NCBI GenBank assembly: GCA_007844125.1
Contig: CM017558.1
Coordinates: 51,729,831 to 51,793,830 of the forward strand
Length of the DNA: 64,000 nt
DNA from: Sinonovacula constricta
Taxonomy: Eukaryota; Mollusca; Bivalvia; Cardiida; Solecurtidae
Direction of reading: 5' to 3'
A program made the translations under genes and the position numbers. Shown here one piece after another: positions 26,101 through 38,600 of the stretch. The notes beneath the pieces were generated by a model. The model was not told where the DNA came from and did not search any database. It saw nothing but the letters and a program-made list of their open reading frames with translations. Numbering within the stretch: position 1 is the stretch's first letter; the number at the start of each line of letters is the position of its first letter.

Positions 26101-27845
26101 TGTGACAAAATGGCCAAGAGGTGACTCACCAGGGTAGAATATAAAACTCAAAAGACAATTTAAAATCAAATTATACTTTATATACAAAACAATATACATA
26201 CAAGATAAAAGAAAATGATTTTAATACAATAGAAAAACAAAACCCCGCCGGCTTATATTAAGTCTGATAACTGTCCGCTGGTCTTAACTGTGCACTGTAT
26301 CTATACTTCCTACACAACAAACAACACTTCTCTGATACACAATCCTTAGTATATGTGCTACGACATAGCTGTCCGATATGGTATCTGCTCGTGCAGCTCA
26401 CTCCTGCGACGAAACTGTCCAATATGGTATCTCCCTTGCCGTTCCCCACACAGAGTCTACCCCGTCGTACATGTAACGAATGCGTGGTACAAGTCGACCT
26501 TATATCGCTGTCCACCAATGGGCCTCTGCTTGTCTACGTCTAAGTACGGCTCTTTACTGGCCTAAATACGGCTCTTCCCTGGCCTAAATACGGCTCTTCC
26601 CTGGCCTAAATACGGCTACAAATGACAAATGACGTCAATTTACTTCTCAAAATCAAATATTTAGTGTGTTTCTACATAACATACAACACCTTTACCATAT
26701 AACACGTGTTCCTACACAACCATTATACAATATCCCATGTGTTTCTTCATATCACTTAGACCATATCGATCATTTTGCATCATATTAGTGCATCTATGAC
26801 ATAGTAATGGTATATAAACCAATGGTATAATACCATCGTACTTGAACCATATGTCTGCTCTATGGTTTTACATAAGTGCCTTTAAACAGTGCATTTAAAC
26901 AGTGCATAAGTCTCCCTCAACTATAAAACCAGACCTACTGTCAAACCTTCAACTTTACATTTACCATTCTAGTGAAGTATCGAAATATTTATCCCATTTA
27001 GATTTAACCGAAAATAAATATGGCTTTCAAATCTTAATACATACATAGTCCTAACATTATCATATAAACTTAGACTTAGAACCCTCGGCCTATAAAACAT
27101 TAAAATGCTTTCAAAAATTGCCGATATGTCTAATGATCGTACACTTGTTTCCTTCAAAAAAACAATTTAACGATCTACTAAATAGAATTACGCTGGCGAC
27201 AATTAGATGTAAAAGTTGCCTATATTAAATGACTGTACACTTGTTTTCTTCAAGAAAACAATACAACAATCTTACTAAATAATTAATTTAACAACAATTA
27301 ATTCTGTAAAACGAAAAACTGCTTAAAACAAAAATGCGAAAAATAAAAAGTACTTACACATATTCCGTAGTGTTATGGTACAGCATCATCAACGTCCCCT
27401 ATCAACGCATCTCGATAACTGACACCAACACTTGGAGCGTACAGATATTTATACAAATAGACAGCCTCGTAGCCTGACTTAATTCAAGAACCCCGAGAAT
27501 TTGTAACCCGTGATTCCTCAGACTTCTCGTGAAAAACCAATTGCATACACCTTTAGTACGCCTCACCTTTTTAAGATAAAAAAGGCCTAACGTAAATAAA
27601 CTATGGGTTAACGTTTCAAGACCCTTTCAAAATGAATAAAAAACACTCTATTCATGTAATTATAAAAACAACATAATTAGAACCTCTAAAAACCCTTTAC
27701 ACACTAAAAGGCAACAAAATAACCCTAAGGTTATCCCTATTTTACTAAAATCAAACTCTACAGTATCGCTCTGGCCTACGTGACATAAGCCTCGTACACA
27801 AAATCACTATATAAAATAAGGCCACGACTATGTTATTTTGTGACA
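26101..27845 (-). repeat. 3' LTR of the retrotransposon
   Basis: Same length as the other LTR with an offset of 7179 bp. It includes a short tandem repeat of about 22 bp (CTTCCCTGGCCTAAATACGG) at about 26550-26611. No protein is expected from it: identical short frames in both LTRs are only a result of LTR identity. Confidence 0.93.
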
Positions 27846-27849
27846 CACG

Positions 27850-27859
27850 TTCCCCCTCC
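27850..27859 (-). promoter_or_regulatory. Polypurine tract
   Basis: Minus-strand GGAGGGGGAA lies four bases from the inner edge of the 3' LTR, the usual place and composition for plus-strand DNA priming. Confidence 0.75.
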
Positions 27860-28032
27860 GGGAAAAAGTGGTTACACTTTTTTCAACTAAACCAAATAAC
27901 GACCATACGATTTACAAGAATACTGCTATAATACAACACTAACACTATTGCATTTAAAAACAACAACAGAATCATACCACTATAAACAGCTATGACACAA
28001 CTGCAAAGCTCTGACATTTCCCTATACACAAT

Positions 28033-31000
28033 CTATCCTACTCTACTGAGATAATCTGCACCAACATTATCCCTACCTCGGATTGATCTAATCCGCATAC
28101 GATATGGCTGTAATGCCAACGCCCATCTCATTAACCTAGAGTTCGCCATCTTGGACTTATTCAAATAGGTCAACGGCTGATGATCAGTCTCAAGGATAAA
28201 CTCCTTACCAAACAAATACCGATGGAACTTGGAAACACCCTAAACAACTGCCAGACATTCCTTCTCAATAACTGAGTAGTTTTTCTCTCTATCTAACAAC
28301 TTCTTACTAGCGTAAGCTACCGGCATCTCCTCTCCTTCCGTTTCCTGTAATAAAATCGCCCCTAATCCAGTATCTGATGCATCAGTTCTGAGTATAAACG
28401 GCTTGTCAAACTGTGGCAACCTTAAAATGGGAGGTCCTACAAGACATCTCTTTAATGCCTGAAAAGCGTTCTCATGACTTTCCTCCCAAATAACCTTGTT
28501 TGGCTTCCCTTTTTTTGTCAAATCCGTTAACGGAACCGCAATAGCCGAGAAATTAGGGATAAACTTCCTGTAAAACCCGACAACGCCTAAGAAGGATCTG
28601 ACTTGCTTCTTAGTCACTGGTCTCTCTGCTTTCTGAATTGCCTCAACTTTTTCTGCCACAGGCAAAAGTGTCTGAGTCTCACCTAACATATGCCCTAAAA
28701 ACTCAAGCCTACAAAACCCTAAACTACACTTCTTTGGCCTAGCAGTCAACCCTGCTACCCGAAGTCTACTCAATACCTCTAGTAAAGCTACAACATGCTG
28801 CTCCCACGTACTTGTGTATATCAAGATATCATCTATCAAACTAATAGCACAATCCAACCCAAGCAAAACCTTTCTCATTAATCTGTTAAATGTACTTGAA
28901 GCACACACTAAACCAAACGGCATTTTCTTAAACCGAAACAATCCTTTGGGCGTCTCAAAGGACGTCAAATCCTTTGCCTGTTCAGTTTAAGGAACCTGCC
29001 AATAACCTTTACTAAGATCTATCTTAGAGAAATACTTAGCCTCTGACAACTTTGAGAATATCTCCTCTGCATTTGGCATAGGTTCTGCATCAAACACTGT
29101 AACCCTATTTAACTGTCTAAAATCTATACAGAATCTAATACTGCCATCTTTCTTCCTTAACATCACAACTGGACTCGAAAATGGTGCTTTTGAGGATTCA
29201 ATGACTCCTAACTCTAACATTTTCTTAACTTCCTCTTCTACAGTCGCAACTGACTGATAAGGTTTAGGATATCCTTTGCACCTAAAAGGATCATTCGTAT
29301 TCAACTGAATATCATGCTCTATATAAGACGTAGTTCCTGGTATTTCTGTCAACACATCTACAAACTCCTTTATTGTATTCTCTATCTCTTTTCTCTGGCA
29401 TGTAGTCAATTCTTTACATATTTCAACATCCTTAATATCTTCCTGACCTATTCTAGTAGGACACTCTAACGGGATTTCTACATCTAACAAACCTTCTGAC
29501 TGACCTACATCTCGCTCTTCCTCTACAACAGCAGCACTCACTACAGCTAATATACCTAAGTTTTGAACATCCTCACTTACCTTTCTCTCATTGTATCTTT
29601 TCAACATGTTTGCATGAAACGTTCTCTGCTTACCATTCATGTCTATCCTGTAATCCATTTTGTTAACGACCTTCGTTACTGTAAATGGCCCTTTCCACTG
29701 CAATAACAACTTGTTCTGATTTACCGGAAGTAAAACCAACACCCTTGAACCTTCTACAAATGACCTTTTCTTTGACTTTTGATTGTAATGCTTCTTTTGT
29801 CTTAACTTGGCCTTACCCAATTGTTCCTGTGCCATCTTACACGTTTCCTCTAATCGTTCCCGCAGATCAATCACGTACTGGTAGGTTGACTTGACCTCTC
29901 CGTCACTTACCTCTCCTGACCACAATTCCTTGAGTATACTCACTGGACCTCTAACTGTTCTCCCATAAAGCAACTCAAATGGTGAAAATCCCAAACTCTC
30001 TTGTGGTACCTCTCTATAAGCAAACAATGCTGCATTGATATACTTGTCCCAATCTTTGGGTCGTTCACTACACATACGTCTAAGCATCTGTTTTAAAGTC
30101 CCATTGAACTTTTCGACCAATCCATTACAAATAGGATGATACGGTGTCGTAGTCAATTGTTGTAATGACAATAACCTACTCACCTCAGACATCAGCTTTG
30201 ATGTGAACTGAGACCCCATGTCTGTAAGCATCTCTTCTGGTATACCAAGTCTACTAAACATATCTACCAATGCTTCTGCTACTCTTTCAGTTTCAATACT
30301 AGGTAAAGCTACTGCCTCTGGGTATCTAGTAGCATAATCTACCATCACCAGTATGTACCTATTCTTTCTATCTGTCATCGGCTCTATAGGACCCACTATA
30401 TCTATAGCTACACGCTTGAACGGAGTTTCAATCAATGGCATATTCCCTAAAGGTACTCTCTGTATTTTTCCTTTTGGCAAAGTACGCTGACAAATGTCAC
30501 ATGACCTACAATACCTGCTAACCTCTGAGCATACACCTGGCCAATAAAACTCTGCCAACACCCTATCACTTGTCTTACGAATACCTAAGTGACCTGCCAT
30601 CAAAGCCTCATGTGCCAACTTCATCACAGACTCACGACATTTCTTAGGAACAACCAACTGATACGACTTCCTATTATCTTTGGTTTCATACATCCGATAC
30701 AATAAGTTATTCCTAAACACAAAACTGACCTGACCTCCACCTTTACATGACTTAGTTTGACCTTCCTCTGCTCTAACTCTAGTCCTTGCTAACGTTTCAT
30801 CAGATAACTGTAATTCCCTGAACTCGGTCTTGGTAATATTTAAGATTTTGCCCGGAACGTTTAACTTCCTATACGGCCTATTTTCCCGTGAAATCTGAGC
30901 CCTTGTCTGTACAACATTTAACACATCTCCTGGATCAGGAAATCTCGCCCCTTCTACATTTCCTAGCACTAGGTCATATAATGGAGATTCCATACACAAC

Positions 31001-32499
31001 GCCTCTACTGACCCTACAAAATATGGTGTATCTATATCGATCTTAGCTACGGGAAAACACCTTTCTGAACCATCAACAAACTTACACCGCCTTTCCTTTC
31101 CTAAAAACTGATGTTCTAAAACGAACCTTTTATCTACTACTACACATGTAGCCCCTGTATCTCTCATAACCTGAACTCTCTTTCCATTAACCTGCCCTCC
31201 TTTCGTCGGGCACTGGTTATCCCAACATGCACCTAACTGTACAGAACTGTCCTCATCTGTAATGCAGCTAGAACTATCTGTCCTCTTCATACCTCCAGGA
31301 TTATACCCCCGGTATCTACTTCTACCTCTTGACCTCTGTGATCTTTGATTCAAACTACCTCTATCAGAATTGTATCTCTGGACGTTCCCAGACTCCACTC
31401 TACTAAACTCCGATAACTCGCTATCATCTACTGTAGCTACCCTATGCGGAATACCACGTTTCTTACAATCGGACGTCTTATGATCACCTTTGCAGTAACC
31501 ACATCTAACCCGAGCAAAGTAAGTGTTACCTTCCCTTGAGGAACTCCCAAACTGTTTACGCATTATTTCTGACCTCTGATCTTTGACCACCTTAACATTC
31601 TCTCTACCCTCACTTAACACTACATTTCTACAACCACCCCGTGCTTCTGCAAATAAATCTGCCTGTATCGCCATTTCAGACCCATCTGTAATACGCTTCT
31701 CTTTCAAAAATAAATACATCTCTTTATTACTGATTGCTAACAACTGATCTCTCAATAAATAATCCACTACTCCATCGTATGTCTTTGCTACACTACCTAA
31801 CTCAAACCATTGTTCTAAATATCTCTTCGATCTACTTAAATACTGAACAAAAGTCTCACCTTTCTCCGGTCTTGCAGTCTTGAACCGTTTCTTAAACCCT
31901 TCTTCTGTCAACTCAAAACGTTTCAATAATGCAGCCTTCAGTATATCATAATCCAATGATTCTTCAGACGGTAACCTGGAATACACATCTAAAGCCTTAC
32001 CTTTTAACAGAGCACTAAGATGTAAACACCAATGCTTCTTTTCCCAGCCTTGTGCCTCAGCATATCTCTCAAACCTAGATAAATAACTATCCATATTATC
32101 TTTGTTTTCGTCAAACCATGGCAACTTAGGTCCCTTACCTCTTTCTTTTGCCGAAAGTGCCCCAATCTCTTTCTCCGCCAACTCCATCGCATGACGGTGT
32201 TGTATTTCTGCTAACCTAATTGACCTTTCATAATCTTCTGCTGCTCTCTGCCTTTCTAATTCTATTTTGTGTTTTTCTAATTCTAATCTTTGTTTCTCTA
32301 ATTCTAATCTTTCTCTCTCCTTTTCTTCACTCTTTTCTCTTTCCTCTTTCTCTCTTTCTATTCTCTCTTTTTCCTTATCTCTTTCCTCAAATCTCTCTTT
32401 TCTCTCCTGTGCCTGAGTATCACGCACAAAGGTTTCTAACTCTTTGCCAGAGTAACCAAACTCCTTACCTATCATTATTAACTCTTGTGTACTAGACAT
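28033..32499 (-). pseudogene. gag-pol: gag-pol polyprotein frame of the retrotransposon, two in-frame stops
   Basis: One frame of 1489 codons from ATG at 32499 (an in-frame ATG also at 32526) to TAG at 28033-28035. Residues below count from the 32526 ATG. Order: Glu/Lys/Arg-rich coiled coil (about 40-120); capsid-like region with a SCAN-type pattern (about 196-298); zinc knuckle CGYCKGDHKTSDC (342-354, one residue shorter than usual between second Cys and His); protease DTGA (456-459); integrase zinc motif H639/H646/C676/C679 and catalytic D709, D769, E805 (35 residues between the last two); GPF-type C-terminal module near 945; reverse transcriptase with KKDGSIRFCIDFRQLN and LIDDIL; RNase H with RTDASDTGLGAIL and ETDHQPLTYL. 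Stops TAA at 28987-28989 (in the reverse transcriptase) and TAG at 28240-28242 (in RNase H) interrupt the frame. No separate envelope gene seen. Confidence 0.9.
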
Positions 32500-32526
32500 G
32501 ATTACAGCTGCTAATAAACTGCACAA

Positions 32527-33262
32527 AATAATACTAGTACTAACTGGGCAACACTATTAATACTACACATAACACTACTACCTGATATGTTATGATAGTA
32601 AACCAAATATATAGACATCACACCAACCCAGTAATCTAAAATCATAGTACAGCTACAACCTTCTATATTAATGACACATAATCACAACCCTGCAAAATAA
32701 AAATTAAAGATATAATACCAATATAACCATGTACAACCACTATCTATGGAACACATCAACTATGTTTTACTTTGAGACATGAATTAAATGAATAGTTCAC
32801 AGGTTAAATTTCCCCACACAATATGACCATGAAGACCATACACACACAAAAAATCATGTGTCACTAAGTGTTAACAGTTAAACAATTTTAATTGTAACTT
32901 TAAAATAATTTAACTCTTAATATATCAAGGCCACTGCTAGACGGTTAAACCTACTGCACCCCTGTTGCAACTACCCTCAGCTTCCATGCTTTACTATGGA
33001 ATTTACAATAGATGGTACAGCGATGCTTTGCCTCATCATCGGGTAATGCAACTTTGACTTACCAATAGTGGTTTCCCTAAAGTCTTGGTGTCAGTAGACG
33101 AGATCCGCCATGCAGGGTTCGCCGTGACACTAAAACAAATTAAAGTAAAAACAATACTCTGTAATTAAAAAATAGTGAAAAAATTGCGAGGGATCTTTAC
33201 AATATATTATGTAGTATGCATTTATCTATATTCTACTTTAGATCGTCATTCTAGGACATTAT
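32527..33262 (-). other. Retrotransposon leader between primer site and gag-pol
   Basis: About 740 bases with no reading frame, between the primer binding site and the first ATG. Probably the 5' untranslated and packaging region. Confidence 0.6.
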
Positions 33263-33278
33263 CCCACTTCTGACACCA
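33263..33278 (-). promoter_or_regulatory. Primer binding site, complementary to tRNA-Leu 3' end
   Basis: Minus-strand TGGTGTCAGAAGTGGG, one base from the 5' LTR. Its complement CCCACTTCTGACACCA equals the 3' end of a typical animal tRNA-Leu including CCA. Confidence 0.85.
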
Positions 33279-33279
33279 T

Positions 33280-35024
33280 TGTGACAAAATGGCCAAGAGG
33301 TGACTCACCAGGGTAGAATATAAAACTCAAAAGACAATTTAAAATCAAATTATACTTTATATACAAAACAATATACATACAAGATAAAAGAAAATGATTT
33401 TAATACAAAAGAAAAACAAAACCCCGCCGGCTTATATTAAGTCTGATAACTGTCCGCTGGTCTTAACTGTGCACTGTATCTATACTTCCTACACAACAAA
33501 CAACACTTCTCTGATACACAATCCTTAGTATATGTGCTACGACATAGCTGTCCGATATGGTATCTGCTCGTGCAGCTCACTCCTGCGACGAAACTGTCCA
33601 ATATGGTATCTCCCTTGCCGTTCCCCACACAGAGTCTACCCCGTCGTACATGTAACGAATGCGTGGTACAAGTCGACCTTATATCGCTGTCCACCAATGG
33701 GCCTCTGCTTGTCTACGTCTAAGTACGGCTCTTTACTGGCCTAAATACGGCTCTTCCCTGGCCTAAATACGGCTCTTCCCTGGCCTAAATACGGCTACAA
33801 ATGACAAATGACGTCAATTTACTTCTCAAAATCAAATATTTAGTGTGTTTCTACATAACATACAACACCTTTACCATATAACACGTGTTCCTACACAACC
33901 ATTATACAATATCCCATGTGTTTCTTCATATCACTTAGACCATATCGATCATTTTGCATCATATTAGTGCATCTATGACATAGTAATGGTATATAAACCA
34001 ATGGTATAATACCATCGTACTTGAACCATATGTCTGCTCTATGGTTTTACATAAGTGCCTTTAAACAGTGCATTTAAACAGTGCATAAGTCTCCCTCAAC
34101 TATAAAACCAGACCTACTGTCAAACCTTCAACTTTACATTTACCATTCTAGTGAAGTATCGAAATATTTATCCCATTTAGATTTAACCGAAAATAAATAT
34201 GGCTTTCAAATCTTAATACATACATAGTCCTAACATTATCATATAAACTTAGACTTAGAACCCTCGGCCTATAAAACATTAAAATGCTTTCAAAAATTGC
34301 CGATATGTCTAATGATCGTACACTTGTTTCCTTCAAAAAAACAATTTAACGATCTACTAAATAGAATTACGCTGGCGACAATTAGATGTAAAAGTTGCCT
34401 ATATTAAATGACTGTACACTTGTTTTCTTCAAGAAAACAATACAACAATCTTACTAAATAATTAATTTAACAACAATTAATTCTGTAAAACGAAAAACTG
34501 CTTAAAACAAAAATGCGAAAAATAAAAAGTACTTACACATATTCCGTAGTGTTATGGTACAGCATCATCAACGTCCCCTATCAACGCATCTCGATAACTG
34601 ACACCAACACTTGGAGCGTACAGATATTTATACAAATAGACAGCCCCGTAGCCTGACTTAATTCAAGAACCCCGAGAATTTGTAACCCGTGATTCCTCAG
34701 ACTTCTCGTGAAAAACCAATTGCATACACCTTTAGTACGCCTCACCTTTTTAAGATAAAAAAGGCCTAACGTAAATAAACTATGGGTTAACGTTTCAAGA
34801 CCCTTTCAAAATGAATAAAAAACACTCTATTCATGTAATTATAAAAACAACATAATTAGAACCTCTAAAAACCCTTTACACACTAAAAGGCAACAAAATA
34901 ACCCTAAGGTTATCCCTATTTTACTAAAATCAAACTCTACAGTATCGCTCTGGCCTACGTGACATAAGCCTCGTACACAAAATCACTATATAAAATAAGG
35001 CCACGACTATGTTATTTTGTGACA
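33280..35024 (-). repeat. 5' LTR of the retrotransposon
   Basis: Upstream LTR in the direction of transcription, so it should carry the promoter. Outer edge abuts TACGT (35025-35029). Contains the same ~22-bp short repeat at about 33729-33790. Confidence 0.93.
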
Positions 35025-35029
35025 TACGT

Positions 35030-35691
35030 GGACATTTTTTTCATAACGACTTAATCAGCTTTGACTTTATTATAGATAATGAATTATTTGTCTGTTTGTT
35101 AAATATATACATTGTCAATTTTTATGTCTTTGTTTCATAAAATAGTTTGTATTGCAAAGCTTTTTGCTGGCTCTTACCTTCTGTTGCATCATAGATCGTA
35201 ACCCATGGTATTTTCCATGTTTCTGAAATTTAATTGTTATAGAATGTTCGTGCGATGGGACTCAGTTTAGTGTCCCATCTATAGGTTCCAATTTATTTAT
35301 AATATTTGTCTAACTAAATGTGATTTTTCTCAACAACTGTTTTTCTATATCAGCTATATATCAAATGTGAAAATTCGTCGCAAAGAATCTTCAGCGATGT
35401 CAAATTGTTAATAAATTAGTGTAATTTTTCGACCAGACTTTTGTGAACCAGCCATATTTATCCGGCAAGCAAACTACTCTTACTTTTTTTACAGCGCTAT
35501 GTTCTCAGTCATGTGTAGGCGATGTCAGTATGAAAGATTAAGAAGTCTTTTAGCAGAAGCTGAATAATAAAATCAATAAAACTTAACGGCTATTTATATT
35601 TAATGCAAATAGTTGTCCATCTTTTTACACACAGTGTATCATTCCAACGAATTCTTCCGTCACTACTTAAGAATTATATATTGGTGTGGTA
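35030..35691. other. 3' flank of the intact DUR3-like gene
   Basis: AT-rich with no frame of note. Minus-strand AATAAA occurs near 35292-35297 and could end the transcript. Confidence 0.4.
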
Positions 35692-38600
35692 TCAAGCGTT
35701 TGCTGCAACAACCGTAGGCTCTTCCCTTTTACGCTTATTCTCCTGATGTTGCCGCCATATTTGAAGCCCTTCTTCTATCGGCGGTACAAACACAACAAAG
35801 AATGTTCCAATAATGCACCAGTATTGGCAGACGGAAATCCAAGTGGTCAGTTGCTCGGATGTCAGCACTTCTTGTGTAAGAGCGACGGCTGGTACCACTA
35901 TCAGAAACAAAACCAAACTGGAACCAGCAGCAATATAAGAAACGATCTTGGATCGCCTGGAAGGAAAGATAGTATATATCTTGCTCAAAAAACATTTCAA
36001 GACAGCATAGCTTTTTACCTTTGATAGATTTACAGCTTCCACTTGGAACTTTTACTTTGAATGTATGTATTAGAATGTTTAATTCCATACATTATTCGAC
36101 AATTTAAAACGCGATGAATCCGAATGTCAGGGCATGGCTTTATGTGCGAAACATGTATTTATTAGTTAAATAGGATTTAGATTTACCAACCTAAATATTG
36201 CTTCCATATAAGCTGGGGTTACTTGGTTTTCGGCTCCGATCTCGTCCAACTCATCTTTGTACACACCCCGTACTGGGTTCAGTGGATTGTCAATCGTCAT
36301 TGTCTTGCACCATTCGATATCCATATCACCGCCTTCACCAATGGACGCCACCGTCACCGGGTACACTTTGTGGTTAGTTTGTCTGGCGGTAGATGCAGAG
36401 TCACAGTGATGGTCTGCAATATTGAACGACTTAGCGTCCTTATTTTCTAAATGGTCTTCAATCTCTCCGGCAACAGTTGTCGCTCCATGTTCAGTCGCGT
36501 GGCAACTCCAGTCATCTACGTATTTGTTAATTGTAGTATACATTTCTCCAGCAACTGGTCCTTCAGTACTTTCGTTGGATTTCTTCTCTGTAACTCCAAT
36601 ATAAAGCGAGACACATACGGTGATGCTGACGCTGACGACAAAACCTGAGCAAAGACCGCAAAGGATGCTGAACTCTTTAGCGGTGTTAGTGTAGAAGTCA
36701 GACAACCCGCCCTCGTAGGATGTCGCATACCCTAACATGCCACAAATGGCACACACGAGCCCAATAAGACCACCTGCAGAATAAAAATGTTGTTAAATGC
36801 GAATTTAAAAATCAAAATTTAATTGTGTTCCTGTCACGCAGCTATTTGTATTGTACTTTAAACAATGTAATAATTAATGAGCCTTATTCTCCTTTACGTA
36901 TTTAATACATGCAACATGTTGATACAGTCTGATTTTGAGACCAACGTTAAATAATAGAAAATAGGTGTTTGTATTGTGTCTTACTTGATGTGCAGGGGCT
37001 ATCTGCACGGCAATGGGTCAGCAGGTATCAGACTCTATGAGACTCTAACACCCCAAACCCCGAGTCAACACTTAGACAACTGGTCCCTCTAGCCGTGTAT
37101 AGATGATTAAGTCTGCCATCCCATAGAGCCATTGAGGAACCGATATGGTTTGGGTGGTTTTGGTTTATTAACAGCAATAGGCGGCTTGAGACACTAGTTC
37201 TAAAATTAATACACAATTTCGTGACTTTTAATAATGTTTTGAATATATGGTTATACTAATATATAGATAAATGTGCCAAACATTCTCCTAGTTTGACAGC
37301 TGATGGCATGCTGATATTGCCTCACCTGCAATGATCCCCTGTGACTTGACTCTAGCCCAGCCGATCGTGCAGTACAACGGGAAAAGAAATGGTGAGATAA
37401 GGACCTGGGCCGCCATACACGTCCAGTTTAGGTTCATATCGGTTTCCATGACAGCCAGGCCGTATGGTATGTGCGCCAAGATTACGGCCACCATACACCA
37501 GTTCTTGTAGCCCAGTAGCCGATCCTCGTAATGGCGGTACTGTAACCAACGACAACAACACATAAACACCAATTCATACTTATCATCTTGGAAAGGTGTT
37601 CTGAACCTCAGAAAATGTAGCGATAACGACATAACTTAGCTATAGGAAAACCTCATCAATTGGACAGGGTTGAGTGAAATAGTTTAGATGCGATTAGACA
37701 CAAAGCTCACTATAAACAAAGTACTATTATATCGGCTTTTATATTGTTTAAAATATAATTAGAACCCTGTTCTCACAATATACTCATAAACATACTCCTT
37801 ATTTTCTGTTAGAGAACTTACTTTGCCATGGATTTCACATTTGTACACGATGGGTGGATCGTATTTTGTCCTATGTCGACCTCTAAATATATCATCTGCA
37901 CATTGTTCACAATCAATCACAGACGGACAGACGCATGCACAGGCTTTCCCTGGAATGATGACCTTATCCTCCCCACAGAGAACACACTCCGTCGGCTGCA
38001 TTGTGGGCCTGGAAAGTATGACACCGATTATTTAAAATAATCACAATTGTACGAACAATTAATAGAAAACTGTCTGGTACAGAGGTTCAATGTGGCTATG
38101 GGAATAAATATAGACTTTTGATGAATACGAGATGTTATTTAAATATCTGACCAATGAGAGTGTTTACAACTGTGTTAGGTTTGAACTGCTTGAAGATGTT
38201 ATATATCTGGGGTCTCTGTAAAAATATACTTGTTCAAGTTACAGTGTATGAATATATGGGAAATAGCCTGCAATACTCGTAACAACTATCAAAAACATGC
38301 GACACTAATGTATACACTTTTTGTAAAACCTCCTTATAGCCTATATTACCTACCAACGATTAAGGATATATTTAACACCCACCTAAACGGTCTAAGGTAG
38401 GTCTTGATGACATCATAGACTAGTATGGAACAAACAGACATTATCTCCCCGGAGCCTGTTGACATCAGCGCCCTTGTAAGCATGGTCAACAACAGGTAGC
38501 ACCCCTCCCGGCCCAGGAGCGTCTGGATCACATATGGCGATATGTAGCCTGTTTTATGTAATGCAGTAGCTTACATTAGTTTTCATCAAAAATCAGTGCT

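Larger units (their letters stand above)
26101..35024 (-). mobile_element. Ty3/gypsy LTR retrotransposon with Gmr1-like domain order, 8924 bp
   Basis: A complete element read on the minus strand. LTRs of 1745 bp lie at 33280-35024 (5') and 26101-27845 (3'), both with TG...CA ends, flanked by the 5-bp duplication TACGT (26096-26100 and 35025-35029). A primer binding site, polypurine tract and a single gag-pol frame lie inside. Integrase precedes reverse transcriptase, the order of Ty1/copia, yet the protein motifs are Ty3/gypsy; that combination is characteristic of the Gmr1-like group. By eye I found only two differences between the LTRs (26230/33409 and 27467/34646), so insertion is recent. 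It separates the two DUR3-like copies. Confidence 0.93.

Noticed and set aside
26258..26565. Frames of 62-86 codons repeated exactly at 33437-33744
   Set aside because: They lie in the LTRs and are duplicated only because the LTRs are near-identical; no protein features.
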